Part shown: one piece after another, positions 51,390 through 60,548 of the stretch | How the letters are laid out: the number at the start of each line of letters is the position of its first letter | Position numbering within the stretch: position 1 is the stretch's first letter | Source: Mucilaginibacter agri | GTDB lineage: Bacteria > Bacteroidota > Bacteroidia > Sphingobacteriales > Sphingobacteriaceae | DNA: 64,000 nt | Reading direction: 5' to 3' | Assembly (NCBI RefSeq): GCF_009928685.1 | Contig: NZ_WWEO01000041.1 | Location: 372,001-436,000, forward strand | Position numbers and translations under genes: made by a program | The notes under the pieces: generated by a model | Database searches by the model: none | What the model saw: the letters and a program-made list of their open reading frames with translations, nothing else | What the model was told of the DNA's origin: nothing

Positions 51390-52745
51390 ATGAAAAACTT
51401 ATTCAAAAGTCTTGCCGCGTGTTTACTGGTGGCGTCGATGGCACACGCCCAGGAAAAACATGTTGTATTACTTAGTATCGATGGCCTACGCCCCGAATTT
51501 TATATGGACCCATCGTGGGGAATGGTGAACGTGCGCAACGGCATGAAAACCGGTTCTTACGCTCAGGGAGTTCGCGGAAGTTTCCCTACGGTTACCTATC
51601 CGTCGCACACTACTATTGTAACCGGCGTGTTGCCGGCTAAACACGGTATTTATTATAACACACCTGTAGAGCCATTGGGCATTACCGGCAAATGGTTTTG
51701 GTATTACAAAGATATTAAGGTACCTACCTTGTGGACCGCTGCTAAAGAAGCCGGACTCACTACTGCTGGTGTAAGCTGGCCGGTAACTGTCGGCGCGCCG
51801 ATAGATTATAACCTACCCGAATATGTTATATTACCAAAAGGTAAAGGCGAAAAAAGCGACGAGATCAAAGCACTATACGACGAGTCGAACCCTAAATCGC
51901 TGTTTCAGGAAGTACAGGATAACGCGATAGGCAAGTTTGGCGAATTTGGAGCTTCGTTCGATTTTTACAACAGCGACCAAAATAAGGCACGCATGGCAGC
52001 TTATATTGTTCGCAAATACAAGCCAGCTTTTTTGGCCGTTCATATTGCGCTTACAGATCATTTTGAACATGAACAGGGTCGCGATGGCGATAAAGTACGT
52101 TCGGCCGTTGAGGGTGCCGATGTGGCTATAAAAACGATTATGGATGCTGTGCAGGTAGCAGGGATACGCGAGAATACAACTTTCATTATCACCGGTGATC
52201 ATGGCTTTGTTGATATCCACACGCTGTTTAATCCTAATGTAATGCTGGCAAAAATTGGCCTGTATGATGATGCTAACAAGGAGAACTGGAAAGCCTATTT
52301 CCAGGGCAGCGGCGGCTCGGCATTTCTGCATCTACGCGATCCGAAAGATAAAGCAAGCTTAGAAAAAGTAAACAAAGCACTCGCCGATTTACCTGATGGT
52401 GTTAAAAAGCTTTTTCATGTATTGGATAAAAAGCAACTTGCCGAAGCCCAGGGCGATCCAAACGCAGCGTTGGCCCTAGCAGCTTATCAGGGCATTAGCT
52501 TTGGTTCTACCGCCACAGGCGAATTGTTGACGGCGGTAAAGGGAGGTACCCACGGTTACTTGCCAACAGATTTTAAAGAAATCCAAACCGGTTTTGTGGC
52601 ATTTGGTCGCGGCATTCGGCCAGGTATTGTGTTACCGCTTATAGGGCAGGAAGATATTGCCCCACTAATTGCAAACTTGCTTGGGCTTAACCTAAAAACG
52701 GATGGCGTACTATATCCGGGTATTCTCGCACCTGTCAAAAAGTAG
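51390..52745 (+). CDS. Secreted ectonucleotide pyrophosphatase/phosphodiesterase-like enzyme
   Basis: The 451-residue protein has a signal peptide (…ASMAHAQ) and the alkaline-phosphatase superfamily metal site: Asp31 in LLSIDGLRPEF, nucleophile Thr69 in FPTVTYPSHTTIVTG, then ALTDHFEHEQG, ITGDHGFVD and the late GGTHGYLP. This is the type I phosphodiesterase/NPP arrangement with two metal ions. It would hydrolyse phosphodiester or pyrophosphate bonds of nucleotides or similar compounds in the periplasm. Substrate not predictable. Confidence 0.88.
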   Translation: MKNLFKSLAACLLVASMAHAQEKHVVLLSIDGLRPEFYMDPSWGMVNVRNGMKTGSYAQGVRGSFPTVTYPSHTTIVTGVLPAKHGIYYNTPVEPLGITGKWFWYYKDIKVPTLWTAAKEAGLTTAGVSWPVTVGAPIDYNLPEYVILPKGKGEKSDEIKALYDESNPKSLFQEVQDNAIGKFGEFGASFDFYNSDQNKARMAAYIVRKYKPAFLAVHIALTDHFEHEQGRDGDKVRSAVEGADVAIKTIMDAVQVAGIRENTTFIITGDHGFVDIHTLFNPNVMLAKIGLYDDANKENWKAYFQGSGGSAFLHLRDPKDKASLEKVNKALADLPDGVKKLFHVLDKKQLAEAQGDPNAALALAAYQGISFGSTATGELLTAVKGGTHGYLPTDFKEIQTGFVAFGRGIRPGIVLPLIGQEDIAPLIANLLGLNLKTDGVLYPGILAPVKK

Positions 52746-53095
52746 GTTTGTGAATACGTAAAATAGACATTAAAACGTCGGATGTGTGTTAGATTCCCGC
52801 CGGAACTACCGACGGGCGAGAAAGCCTTCAGACGAAAATCTGAAAGCTTTCTTTGTGTAAAAATATGGCAGCCAAAAATATCTTTGATGTAGTTAGCGAC
52901 TTGGGCATCCATGGCAAACGTCGATGCTCACCCACAGGCAGGTAAATACAAAGGGGCTTTGTAATACAACCGCACGCAAATCGTCCGCTTCCGAACGAAA
53001 GAGGAAATGGACTCTGCTTTAAGTTATTGTTAATCAGCTGTTTGAAAAGGTGGCATGGTTTTGTAATACAATAAGTTCAATAACCTGCTGTTGTC
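52746..53095. other. 350-bp gap with a decayed tRNA-like segment
   Basis: Apart from the tRNA 3'-end remnant and hairpin at 52783-52851, the gap has no supported gene. AT-rich sequence at 53020-53090 is the likely promoter region of the permease gene at 53096. Confidence 0.5.
52783..52851 (+). pseudogene. Decayed tRNA-Arg 3' end with terminator-like hairpin
   Basis: TGTGTGTTAGATTCCCGCCG and the next seven bases (52783-52809) match the tRNA-Arg T arm and acceptor 3' side at 21 of 27 positions. A hairpin AAAGCCTTCAGA/TCTGAAAGCTTT (52821-52832 with 52839-52850) follows, resembling the tRNA terminator. The same order, tRNA end then AAAGCCT hairpin, is seen at 42230 and 43643, supporting a common origin. 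Confidence 0.5.
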
Positions 53096-55456
53096 ATGCT
53101 TAGAAACTACTTTAAAACCGCCTGGAGGAATTTATTTCGCAACAAATTTTATTCATTTATCAATATTGCCGGACTTACCGCCGGGCTGGCCATTGGTATA
53201 CTGATTTTGCTTTGGGTGCAGGATGAGTTAAGTTTTGATGGATTCCATAAAAACACGGATAATATTTATCGTGTAGAGCTTTTTGGTGGCACAGGGGCCA
53301 GTAAACAAATTTGGGAAAGTACGGTGGCGCCTATGGGGCCGCTGGCTAAACAAGAGCTAAGTGATGTGCAAGACCAGGTGCGCATAACTCCCAACTGGTT
53401 TTTTACGCTATATAAATACAAGGAAAAAGCTTTTGGCGAGCAAAACGTGGCTTTCGCCGATCCTTCTCTTTTCAGCGTTTTTGATTTTCCGCTAATAGAG
53501 GGAAATAAAGCCAAACCTTTCGCAAACGATAACTCTGTTGTAATAACCAAAAGCACGGCGCGAAAATATTTTGGTACTGCCGACGCCCTTGGTAAAGTGA
53601 TTGCAGCTGAGGGTAAGGAAAACTTTACTGTGAGCGGAGTTATTGACGATTTTCCACTTAACTCGAGCATTAACTTTGATATGATTATGCCCATGAGTTA
53701 CCAAGTGAAATATTTACTGGTGAACAGCAAGTTCGATGTGAATGCCGATTTTAGTAATTACAGTTATCAAACCTATTTTAAACTAAAACCTGGCGCATCG
53801 TTAAAAAAGCTCTCGGCCGATTTATTTAAAATACACATTAAGCACCGCGCCGAAGATACCGATGCTGACTACCTATTGCTACCCATCAACAAAATGCACT
53901 TGTATAATGCCGATGGTACCGATCGTGGCATCCAAACAGTACGCATTTTTATCATCATAGCCCTGGTTATTCTATTAATAGCCTGCATCAATTATGTAAA
54001 CCTTTCTACAGCACGCTCGTTGCTGCGCGCTAAAGAGATCAGCATGCGCAAAATTATCGGAGCGGGTAAGGCACAGTTATTTACACAATTCCTAACCGAA
54101 ACTGCGTTATTGTTCCTCATCGCTACCATATTTGCGTTATTCGCCATCTACCTGTTAATGCCGGTATTTAACCAACTGGCCGGCAAACAACTGGTGTTCA
54201 ATCTGCTCGATCCACACATTTGGATTATTATAGCCATAACTGTAATAGCTACCCTGGCATTATCCAGCATTTACCCGGCCATGCTGTTATCATCCTTCGA
54301 GCCTTTAAAAGCGTTAAAAGGAAAGATAAGCGGTAGTATTGGCGATGCCCTTTTTCGTAAAATATTGGTGGTTGTTCAATTTACTTTTTCGGTAATGCTT
54401 ATTGTAAGTACTTTAATTATCACACAGCAACTCAAATATATTCAATCAAAAAATTTGGGATATGATAAAACGCATGTTTTCGGTGTTTGGATGCGTGATG
54501 CCGCAAGCCATTACGATGCTGTAAAGGCCGAACTTTTAAAACAACCCAGTATTGAAGGCGTAACCCGGGCAACCGGCAACATTATCAGCAATGGCATGAT
54601 CTCTGGTGATAATTCATGGGAGGGCAAAGCAACAGGCCAAACCTTTATCCTTCACCCCATGGGAATTGATAAGGATTTTATCTCATTTTTTAAGTTGAAA
54701 ATGCGATTGGGCAGCAGCTTCAGCGGTGCCGTAGCCGATTCTACCCACTTTATTCTTAATGAAGCTGCCGTAAAAGAAATCGGGATGAAAGACCCTATCG
54801 GCAAATCCTTTCGTTTCCAAAAAACAAACGGCGTAATTATCGGTGTAGTTCAAGACTTTCATTTTGCCAGCTTGCGCGAAAAAATTGCACCTGCCATTTT
54901 CTTTTATCGCCCCAGCGTTTACCAAACGCTATACATAAAAACCCGTACTGGTAACGCGGCTGCAGCCATAGCCGCAGCAGGTAGTCAGTTTAAACAATAC
55001 AATGGCGAGTTCCCTTTTTCTTATAACTTTCTCGATGATATTTTCAACCATCTTTACCAGGGAGAACAACGCGAAGGCACCCTGTTTAATTATTTTGCCG
55101 GCATGGCTATACTAATCTCATGCTTAGGCCTTTTGGGCCTGGCAGCCTATACCGCCCAGGTACGTACCCGCGAAATCGGGGTGCGCAAGGTATTGGGTGC
55201 TTCGGTTACGGGTGTTGTGGGCTTGTTGGCTAAGGATTTTATCAAATTGGTACTCATTGGCATCGTTGTGGCGACGCCGTTGGCCTGGTACGCCATGACT
55301 AACTGGTTAAGTGCTTTTGCCTACCGCATACCCATCCACTGGACCATTTTTGTGCTGGCCGCATGTATAGCCATCGTTATCGCATTTGTTACTATCAGTT
55401 TTCAATCCATCAAAGCGGCGCTGGCCAACCCGGTGAAAAGTTTAAGGAGCGAGTAG
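53096..55456 (+). CDS. ABC transporter permease, MacB/FtsX type
   Basis: The 786-residue protein has the Bacteroidota double-FtsX layout. The first helix follows MLRNYFKTAWRNLFRNKFYSFINIAGL. A MacB_PCD periplasmic domain spans ~45-245, and the first FtsX block lies at ~285-400 (RSLLRAKEISMRKIIGAGKAQLFTQFL). Helix, second periplasmic domain and second FtsX block follow at ~665-780 (RTREIGVRKVLGASVTGVVGLL). Such permeases work with a separate ATPase in extrusion or mechanotransmission, but no ATPase gene is adjacent. A terminator lies 47 bases downstream. Confidence 0.92.
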   Translation: MLRNYFKTAWRNLFRNKFYSFINIAGLTAGLAIGILILLWVQDELSFDGFHKNTDNIYRVELFGGTGASKQIWESTVAPMGPLAKQELSDVQDQVRITPNWFFTLYKYKEKAFGEQNVAFADPSLFSVFDFPLIEGNKAKPFANDNSVVITKSTARKYFGTADALGKVIAAEGKENFTVSGVIDDFPLNSSINFDMIMPMSYQVKYLLVNSKFDVNADFSNYSYQTYFKLKPGASLKKLSADLFKIHIKHRAEDTDADYLLLPINKMHLYNADGTDRGIQTVRIFIIIALVILLIACINYVNLSTARSLLRAKEISMRKIIGAGKAQLFTQFLTETALLFLIATIFALFAIYLLMPVFNQLAGKQLVFNLLDPHIWIIIAITVIATLALSSIYPAMLLSSFEPLKALKGKISGSIGDALFRKILVVVQFTFSVMLIVSTLIITQQLKYIQSKNLGYDKTHVFGVWMRDAASHYDAVKAELLKQPSIEGVTRATGNIISNGMISGDNSWEGKATGQTFILHPMGIDKDFISFFKLKMRLGSSFSGAVADSTHFILNEAAVKEIGMKDPIGKSFRFQKTNGVIIGVVQDFHFASLREKIAPAIFFYRPSVYQTLYIKTRTGNAAAAIAAAGSQFKQYNGEFPFSYNFLDDIFNHLYQGEQREGTLFNYFAGMAILISCLGLLGLAAYTAQVRTREIGVRKVLGASVTGVVGLLAKDFIKLVLIGIVVATPLAWYAMTNWLSAFAYRIPIHWTIFVLAACIAIVIAFVTISFQSIKAALANPVKSLRSE

Positions 55457-55502
55457 AGACTCGAGCGGATGAGTTTTGGATCTGAATGGTAAGAAACATC
55501 TG

Positions 55503-55534
55503 AGATGCCTTCAGTTTAAAACCTGAAGGCATCT
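55503..55534. terminator. Terminator after the permease gene
   Basis: AGATGCCTTCAG (55503-55514), 8-base loop, CTGAAGGCATCT (55523-55534), then TGTTTT; between convergent genes. Confidence 0.8.
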
Positions 55535-55547
55535 TGTTTTATGCCCA

Positions 55548-55970
55548 TCAGGCATTTTCTAACGTTGCGATATCAAACTTTGACATTTGCATGAACGCTT
55601 GCGCGACCTTTGGTGCCTTTTGCGGGTCGGCCAGCAGGCTTTTTAATACTGCCGGTACAATTTGCCAGGATACGCCAAATTTGTCGTCGAGCCAACCGCA
55701 TTGATCATAGCGGCCACCTTCGCCTAACTTGTTCCAATAATAGTCTATCTCTTGTTGGGTTTCACATTCTACAACAAAGGATGTTGCCGGGGTAAACTTA
55801 TATTTAGGCCCACCATTTAAGCCCATAAATTTATTTCCGTTCAACTCAAAACCTACTGCAAAAGCATTTTCATCGGTTATTTTCGAGTTTTTAAAAATCT
55901 CGCAGTAATAAGTTGCAGCTTCTTTGGCATTGCCATCGAACCATAAGCAGGGATACATTGTGTTTGCCAT
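55548..55970 (-). CDS. VOC family protein (PhnB-like)
   Basis: I place the start at ATG 55970 (MANTMYPCLWFDGNAKEAATYYCEIF), where the PhnB-type domain begins; the frame is open 25 codons further upstream but that part looks unlike protein of the family. The 140-residue product has the glyoxalase/VOC fold seen in 3-demethylubiquinone methyltransferase-like proteins: FEVGFELNG-type strand, ECETQQEIDYYWNKLGEGGRYDQCGWLDDKFGVSWQIVP. Function of this branch is unknown. The AraC-type regulator lies 77 bases upstream on the same strand. Confidence 0.85.
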   Translation of the reverse strand: MANTMYPCLWFDGNAKEAATYYCEIFKNSKITDENAFAVGFELNGNKFMGLNGGPKYKFTPATSFVVECETQQEIDYYWNKLGEGGRYDQCGWLDDKFGVSWQIVPAVLKSLLADPQKAPKVAQAFMQMSKFDIATLENA

Positions 55971-56047
55971 TTTCTTTTGTTTTATACTCAAAATTAACAG
56001 CAGGCATCTGCAAAAAATAGAACAAAACCGACAATCGTAATTCACTA

Positions 56048-56818
56048 TTAAGATCGGGTATCGGTGAAATAGTCCTTCGGGGTAATGTTGGTAAACTCTT
56101 TAAAGCTGCGGATATAATGGCTTTGATCGGCATACCCATTTTCAAATGCGATGTCCGACAATTTATCATAACGTCTACTATTTAATTGTTGAAAAGCTGC
56201 GTTAAACTGACAGATACGCCTATACAGATTGGGGTTAATGCCAATTTGCTTTTCGAAGGTTCGCTGAAATGTTCTTTCCGAGAAGTATAGCTCTTTTTGC
56301 ACTGCTGCAAGTGTGTTTTTTGAAGGATTATGTGCAATGCTGTGCGCCGCGTATTGTATAGCAGAGTAGCCTGTTTTTGCTTTGGCTATTAAATCTGCTA
56401 TATAGTTATCGAGTAGTAAAAGCATATCATCTGTATTTGAAATGTTAAGCAGATGATCCTGTAGGGGTGTAATTTTTGAGGACGCAATTAAATTGAGATC
56501 GACTGGGTTATTGGTTAACTCCCCCCCACATACGTTAAAGAGCGAGCAGAGGGTAATGGGTTTAAAGAAATAGGCAATTAAGGTAAACGGCTCGTTAAGT
56601 AGCAGCGTGCCCGGAGAAACTGTTTGACCAAACAGCGTGATATTGCCTGCTATATTATTGTTAAGGCTACCCTTTGCCGAACTAAAAAGCAGGGTTGGCA
56701 TGCCATTAGCGAATAAGGCCAAAGAAAAGGGCTCTAAAAGCGCGCCGCTTTCTATCGTCAAGACCCGCTCAACGTATTCCGAAAGTTTCGCGTGAGGCAT
56801 AAGATGTTTTACTTTCAT
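56048..56818 (-). CDS. AraC family transcriptional regulator
   Basis: The 256-residue protein ends with the two-HTH AraC domain (about 150-250): YFSERTFQRTFEKQIGINPNLYRRICQFNAAFQQL…LSDIAFENGYADQSHYIRSFKEFTNITPKDYF. The N-terminal part resembles the DUF6597 cupin-like ligand region of regulators with FSLALFANGMPTLLF and LFGQ. The VOC gene follows in the same direction and could be its target. Confidence 0.9.
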   Translation of the reverse strand: MKVKHLMPHAKLSEYVERVLTIESGALLEPFSLALFANGMPTLLFSSAKGSLNNNIAGNITLFGQTVSPGTLLLNEPFTLIAYFFKPITLCSLFNVCGGELTNNPVDLNLIASSKITPLQDHLLNISNTDDMLLLLDNYIADLIAKAKTGYSAIQYAAHSIAHNPSKNTLAAVQKELYFSERTFQRTFEKQIGINPNLYRRICQFNAAFQQLNSRRYDKLSDIAFENGYADQSHYIRSFKEFTNITPKDYFTDTRS

Positions 56819-56977
56819 TGGCTATATATTGGTCAAATTCAGAAAATATTTACCACATACGAGTGCATCCAATTGTAATTGAAAATTACGAAATGTTTTT
56901 AACCCGTACCAATTTGAATAATTGTGCCTTTGATTTGTATTGGCGTCGTATAACCATACATGCATCTTTTTATTCCG

Positions 56978-56985
56978 TACCTTTG
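56978..56985 (+). promoter_or_regulatory. rlmF -7 box
   Basis: TACCTTTG matches TAnnTTTG. It lies downstream of the first in-frame ATG (56960), so the mRNA should start after it, supporting ATG 57008 as the real rlmF start. Confidence 0.55.
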
Positions 56986-57007
56986 GAAATTACACGCCCG
57001 AAGCATT

Positions 57008-57967
57008 ATGCCGCAACAACCAAACTCAAAGCCAACCGAAAAGGATACCCTGCACCCACGGAATGTGCACAGGGATATGTACGACTTTAAGAAGCTGCGC
57101 CAAAGCAACCCGGTATTGAAGGATTTTGTGTCTGTTAACCAGTATGGCAACGAGTCGATCAATTTCAGTAACCCCGATGCGGTTAAAGCTTTAAACAAGG
57201 CGCTGTTAAAGCATTTTTACAAGGTTAATGAGTGGGATATTCCTGCCGGGTATCTTTGCCCACCCATTCCAGGCAGGGCGGATTATATTCATTACGTGGC
57301 AGATTTGCTGGCCGAAAATAATGGTGGAACCATCCCAACTGGTAGTAAGGTGAAGGTGCTGGATATTGGAGTTGGCGCTAATTGTGTATATCCTTTAATT
57401 GGCAGCAGCGTTTATGGCTGGTCGTTTGTTGGATCTGATACCGACCCGGGGGCTATTCAATCGGCCAAGCGAATTGTATCTTCAAATAAAAATTTGGAGC
57501 CGCTGATCGAGCTTCGTCAGCAAACCAACCGCAAGGAGATTTTCAACTGGATTATCAAACCCAACGATAAATTCGACATTACGATTTGTAACCCGCCCTT
57601 CCACGCATCGCTAAAAGAAGCACATGCAGGCACCAACAAAAAATGGGAGAACCTCAATGGCGGCAGGTTGCCCAAGGCTTTGCTAAACTTCGGAGGTAAA
57701 AACAATGAGCTTTGGACTCCTGGCGGCGAAGCCGCTTTTATTAGACAAATGGTTGAGCAAAGCGTTTTATTTGCCGAGCAGTGCCTTTGGTTTTCTACAC
57801 TTGTATCCAAAAAAGATTCGTTGCCGATTGTTTATAAAGCGTTAGAGCGTACTAAAGCAACTAATGTTAAAACCATTAACATGGCCCAAGGCCAAAAGGT
57901 AAGCCGGGTTGTGGCCTGGACTTTCTTTGATGAAGCCGGACAACAAAACTGGATGAGGGGACGATAA
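57008..57967 (+). CDS. rlmF: 23S rRNA (adenine(1618)-N(6))-methyltransferase RlmF
   Basis: From ATG 57008 the protein has 319 residues and starts [23 protein letters not shown], the usual RlmF opening. The family pattern follows: [47 protein letters not shown], the SAM site [16 protein letters not shown] and the catalytic NPPF in [14 protein letters not shown]. It methylates N6 of A1618 (E. coli numbering) in 23S rRNA. The longer frame from 56960 includes 16 residues with no similarity and crosses the promoter. Confidence 0.93.
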   Translation: MPQQPNSKPTEKDTLHPRNVHRDMYDFKKLRQSNPVLKDFVSVNQYGNESINFSNPDAVKALNKALLKHFYKVNEWDIPAGYLCPPIPGRADYIHYVADLLAENNGGTIPTGSKVKVLDIGVGANCVYPLIGSSVYGWSFVGSDTDPGAIQSAKRIVSSNKNLEPLIELRQQTNRKEIFNWIIKPNDKFDITICNPPFHASLKEAHAGTNKKWENLNGGRLPKALLNFGGKNNELWTPGGEAAFIRQMVEQSVLFAEQCLWFSTLVSKKDSLPIVYKALERTKATNVKTINMAQGQKVSRVVAWTFFDEAGQQNWMRGR

Positions 57968-57971
57968 GTTG

Positions 57972-58712
57972 TTATTTATTTAACTCAACAATTGCTTCTT
58001 TAATTCCTTTTCCAGCCTCCATATAAAACGTTGGGCCGGCAAGTAGTGAGATCTTTGCTAAGGGTTTATAATCCGACAGTTTTTTGTCCTTTAGCAATTG
58101 CTGGGTTCTGTATGCTTCGAACGAGCCCAGCACAACGTTTTGAGCTACCAATGCAGTTGGAGAATCGATACCGGCATCTTTCAAATCACTTGCAAAAGCG
58201 TAGTTGGTTACACCGAGGCGCAAGGCTTCGCTCATTGCCACGCTTCCGATGGTTATCATCATATCCGGGCCGAATTTATTTCTGTCGCCAAGGCCAATCA
58301 AAAGAAGTTTTTTTGAAGGCAGCATTCCAACCGGTGGCGTTATTAATAAAGTTTCGAAGGCATGTCCTTTAAACTTCCCGGTTTTGCGTAATTCGGTAAT
58401 AATGCCGTTAAGCGCCTCGTCTAAATGCACCATGCCGTTTAAATTGGCGGGCAGCGCCGGCGGCGAATTAAAAATATCACCCTCAGTATATTCGAAAACG
58501 CAAGCCACCTGTAAATCGGTATTTGCGCCAGATGGGCCTTGCACTAATCCTTCAATTGTAACACCATCTACCTTACCCCAAATAACGCTTGTACCTGAAG
58601 TGGCAGGGATGGCAGTTTCCGTTGTTTGCGCATCAGCGGTATTTAATGTTATTATTAAAAGAGCTAGGGTAAATAGGTATTGCATTAATAGGGGTTTTAA
58701 ATTTTTCATCAT
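57972..58712 (-). CDS. Secreted stand-alone M17 N-terminal domain protein
   Basis: The 246-residue protein has a signal peptide (…TLNTADAQ) and then matches the N-terminal domain of leucyl aminopeptidases (PF02789): LQVACVFEYTEGD, HLDEALNGIITEL, FKGHAFETLLITPPVGMLPSKKLLLIGLGDRNKF, FEAYRT. The C-terminal M17 catalytic domain with its metal ligands is absent, so peptidase activity is not expected. The domain has a macro-domain-like fold and might bind a ligand. It begins only four bases after the convergent rlmF stop. Function unknown. Confidence 0.75.
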   Translation of the reverse strand: MMKNLKPLLMQYLFTLALLIITLNTADAQTTETAIPATSGTSVIWGKVDGVTIEGLVQGPSGANTDLQVACVFEYTEGDIFNSPPALPANLNGMVHLDEALNGIITELRKTGKFKGHAFETLLITPPVGMLPSKKLLLIGLGDRNKFGPDMMITIGSVAMSEALRLGVTNYAFASDLKDAGIDSPTALVAQNVVLGSFEAYRTQQLLKDKKLSDYKPLAKISLLAGPTFYMEAGKGIKEAIVELNK

Positions 58713-58837
58713 TATATCAATTAGTAGACATGTTTAAATTAGATATAATATGAGGTACTAAAGCTCCTCTGCATTAAATATGGCATAGTTTTTACCTACC
58801 GCTAATAGCTATTGACGAAATGAACAAAAGTCGTCCT

Positions 58838-59617
58838 CTACCTCAACATTCTGTCGGCAAAACGAATCATCCCCCGACGTAAAAAGGCTGCAAATTCGGC
58901 GTCGGCCTTACCGTCAGATGTAATGTAACGCTCATCCGATGTATAGAGTTCCGCAAGGCCTTTATATTGGGCGGCCTTTAAATCCGTTGGGTCGGATACG
59001 CCCCAGAAGCTACGGATGTTGGCGTAATGACGTGCAATCTGTTCCTGCACTTCTTCGCTTTCTGGAGCTTGGCCAGCGAGAAACTTAAACCTGAGTTGGT
59101 TGGTGATATCTTTCTGTTCGGCCTTTAAACGGTTGATGTCCATTTTAGGCATTTCGAGCAAAGCTTTTTCCGAACGGAGTACCGCGTTCTCTCCCCATTT
59201 CTCAATAGCCTCATTTCTGATGGCCGTTATCTGCTCTTTGGGCATGCCCTCATATAGCTCTTCGTAATTATCCATAGTCTTATTTTTTAAATTCGTGATT
59301 GTTTTATCGATGGTATTAAGCAAAGTGTCGAGTCTGTTTCTTCGAATGATTAGCGCCTTTTGGTGTTCGTGCAGGGCGTTTACCAGGTTGAAATTTTCAT
59401 CGTCGAGTATGCTGATGATCTCCTTCAACGGAAAGTCGAGTTCTTTGTAAAACAAGATCTGCTGTAAACGCAAAAGTTCCTCTTCGCCATATAAACGGTA
59501 ACCGGCAGTAGTGCGAATGGATGGTTTCAGCAAGCCAATCTTATCATACACGTGTAATGTGCGGACGCTTATCCCGGCCAGGTTTGCCAATTGTTTTACA
59601 GCTAATTGAGTTGCCAT
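58838..59617 (-). CDS. MerR family regulator with TipAS ligand domain
   Basis: The 259-residue protein has an N-terminal MerR DNA-binding domain (VKQLANLAGISVRTLHVYDKIGLLKPSIRTTAGYRLYGEEELLRLQQILFYKELDFPLKEI), a long dimerisation helix near 75-115, and a C-terminal TipAS-type helical domain (EAIEKWGENAVLRSEKALLEM…ARHYANIRSFWGVSD). TipAL-type regulators bind thiopeptides and activate their own and efflux genes; other TipAS proteins sense different compounds. Targets are not evident: exoIII is divergent 144 bases away. Confidence 0.9.
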   Translation of the reverse strand: MATQLAVKQLANLAGISVRTLHVYDKIGLLKPSIRTTAGYRLYGEEELLRLQQILFYKELDFPLKEIISILDDENFNLVNALHEHQKALIIRRNRLDTLLNTIDKTITNLKNKTMDNYEELYEGMPKEQITAIRNEAIEKWGENAVLRSEKALLEMPKMDINRLKAEQKDITNQLRFKFLAGQAPESEEVQEQIARHYANIRSFWGVSDPTDLKAAQYKGLAELYTSDERYITSDGKADAEFAAFLRRGMIRFADRMLR

Positions 59618-59761
59618 ATAGTGCTTAAAATAAATTGCTTATCACAAAGCTAAGCTATGACCTAAGGTTAGAGTCAAGTGTTTTTTGAAAAAAAGTTTAA
59701 AACCGGAAATCGACTTGTTTTTTATAACAATATCTTTGATTAAACCACATTCACTCATATC

Positions 59762-60538
59762 ATGAAAATAGCGACCTACAACGTTAATGGTGTAAACGGA
59801 CGATTACCGGTGCTGCTCCGCTGGCTCGAAGAAACACAGCCCGATGTAGCCTGCCTGCAGGAATTGAAAGCTCCGCAAGAGAAATTTCCGGAAGAAGCCA
59901 TTAAGGAAGCTGGCTATAACGCGATATGGCATGGACAAAAAAGCTGGAACGGTGTGGCGATACTGGCCCGCAATGCCGAAATTGAGGAGCGTCGCCGCGT
60001 ATTACCCGGCGATCCGGAAGATCTGCACAGCCGGTATATAGAGGCTGTTGTGAATGGTATTGTAATTGGATGCCTGTACCTGCCGAATGGTAACCCTGCA
60101 CCGGGTCCAAAATTTGATTATAAGCTAGGATGGATGGAACGTTTTAGGCTACACGCAGCTGAATTGTGGGCCTCTGGTATGCCGGTGGTTTTAACGGGTG
60201 ATTACAACGTGATCCCCACAGGCCACGATGTTTATAAACCCGAGCGTTGGGTTGAAGACGCCCTCTTTCGCACAGAAACGCGGGAGGCTTTTGAAAAGTT
60301 GATGGCCCAGGGCTGGACAGATGCTATCAGGAAGCTTTATCCAACCGAAACAATTTATACCTTTTGGGACTATTTCCGTGATGCTTATGGCCGTAATGCC
60401 GGTTTGCGTATCGACCATTTCTTATTAAATCCTCAAACAGATGCCCGCCTGGTAGCAGCCGGTGTAGACCGCAATGTACGTGGATGGGAAAAAAGCAGCG
60501 ATCATGGCCCGGTTTGGATAGAATTGGCTGATAAATAG
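59762..60538 (+). CDS. xth: Exodeoxyribonuclease III
   Basis: The 258-residue protein has all ExoIII/APE motifs: IATYNVNGVNGR, CLQELKAP (metal-binding Glu), SWNGVAILAR, GDYNVIP, the D-H pair in LRIDHFLLN and SSDHGPVWIEL. It cleaves at abasic sites and has 3' exonuclease activity in base-excision repair. TATCTTTG at 59731-59738 is a probable -7 box, 24 bases from the ATG. Convergent with the sigma-factor gene, with a gap of only 10 bases. Confidence 0.95.
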   Translation: MKIATYNVNGVNGRLPVLLRWLEETQPDVACLQELKAPQEKFPEEAIKEAGYNAIWHGQKSWNGVAILARNAEIEERRRVLPGDPEDLHSRYIEAVVNGIVIGCLYLPNGNPAPGPKFDYKLGWMERFRLHAAELWASGMPVVLTGDYNVIPTGHDVYKPERWVEDALFRTETREAFEKLMAQGWTDAIRKLYPTETIYTFWDYFRDAYGRNAGLRIDHFLLNPQTDARLVAAGVDRNVRGWEKSSDHGPVWIELADK

Positions 60539-60548
60539 TTCTGTGAAG

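Noticed and set aside
55971-56045. 25-codon N-terminal extension of the VOC protein
   Set aside because: Cys-rich and unlike the family; the domain begins at MANTMYPCLWFD.
56960-57007. ATG 56960 as the rlmF start
   Set aside because: The -7 box at 56978-56985 lies after it, and the added residues have no family similarity.
57972-58712. Active leucyl aminopeptidase
   Set aside because: Only the N-terminal domain is present; no metal-binding catalytic domain.
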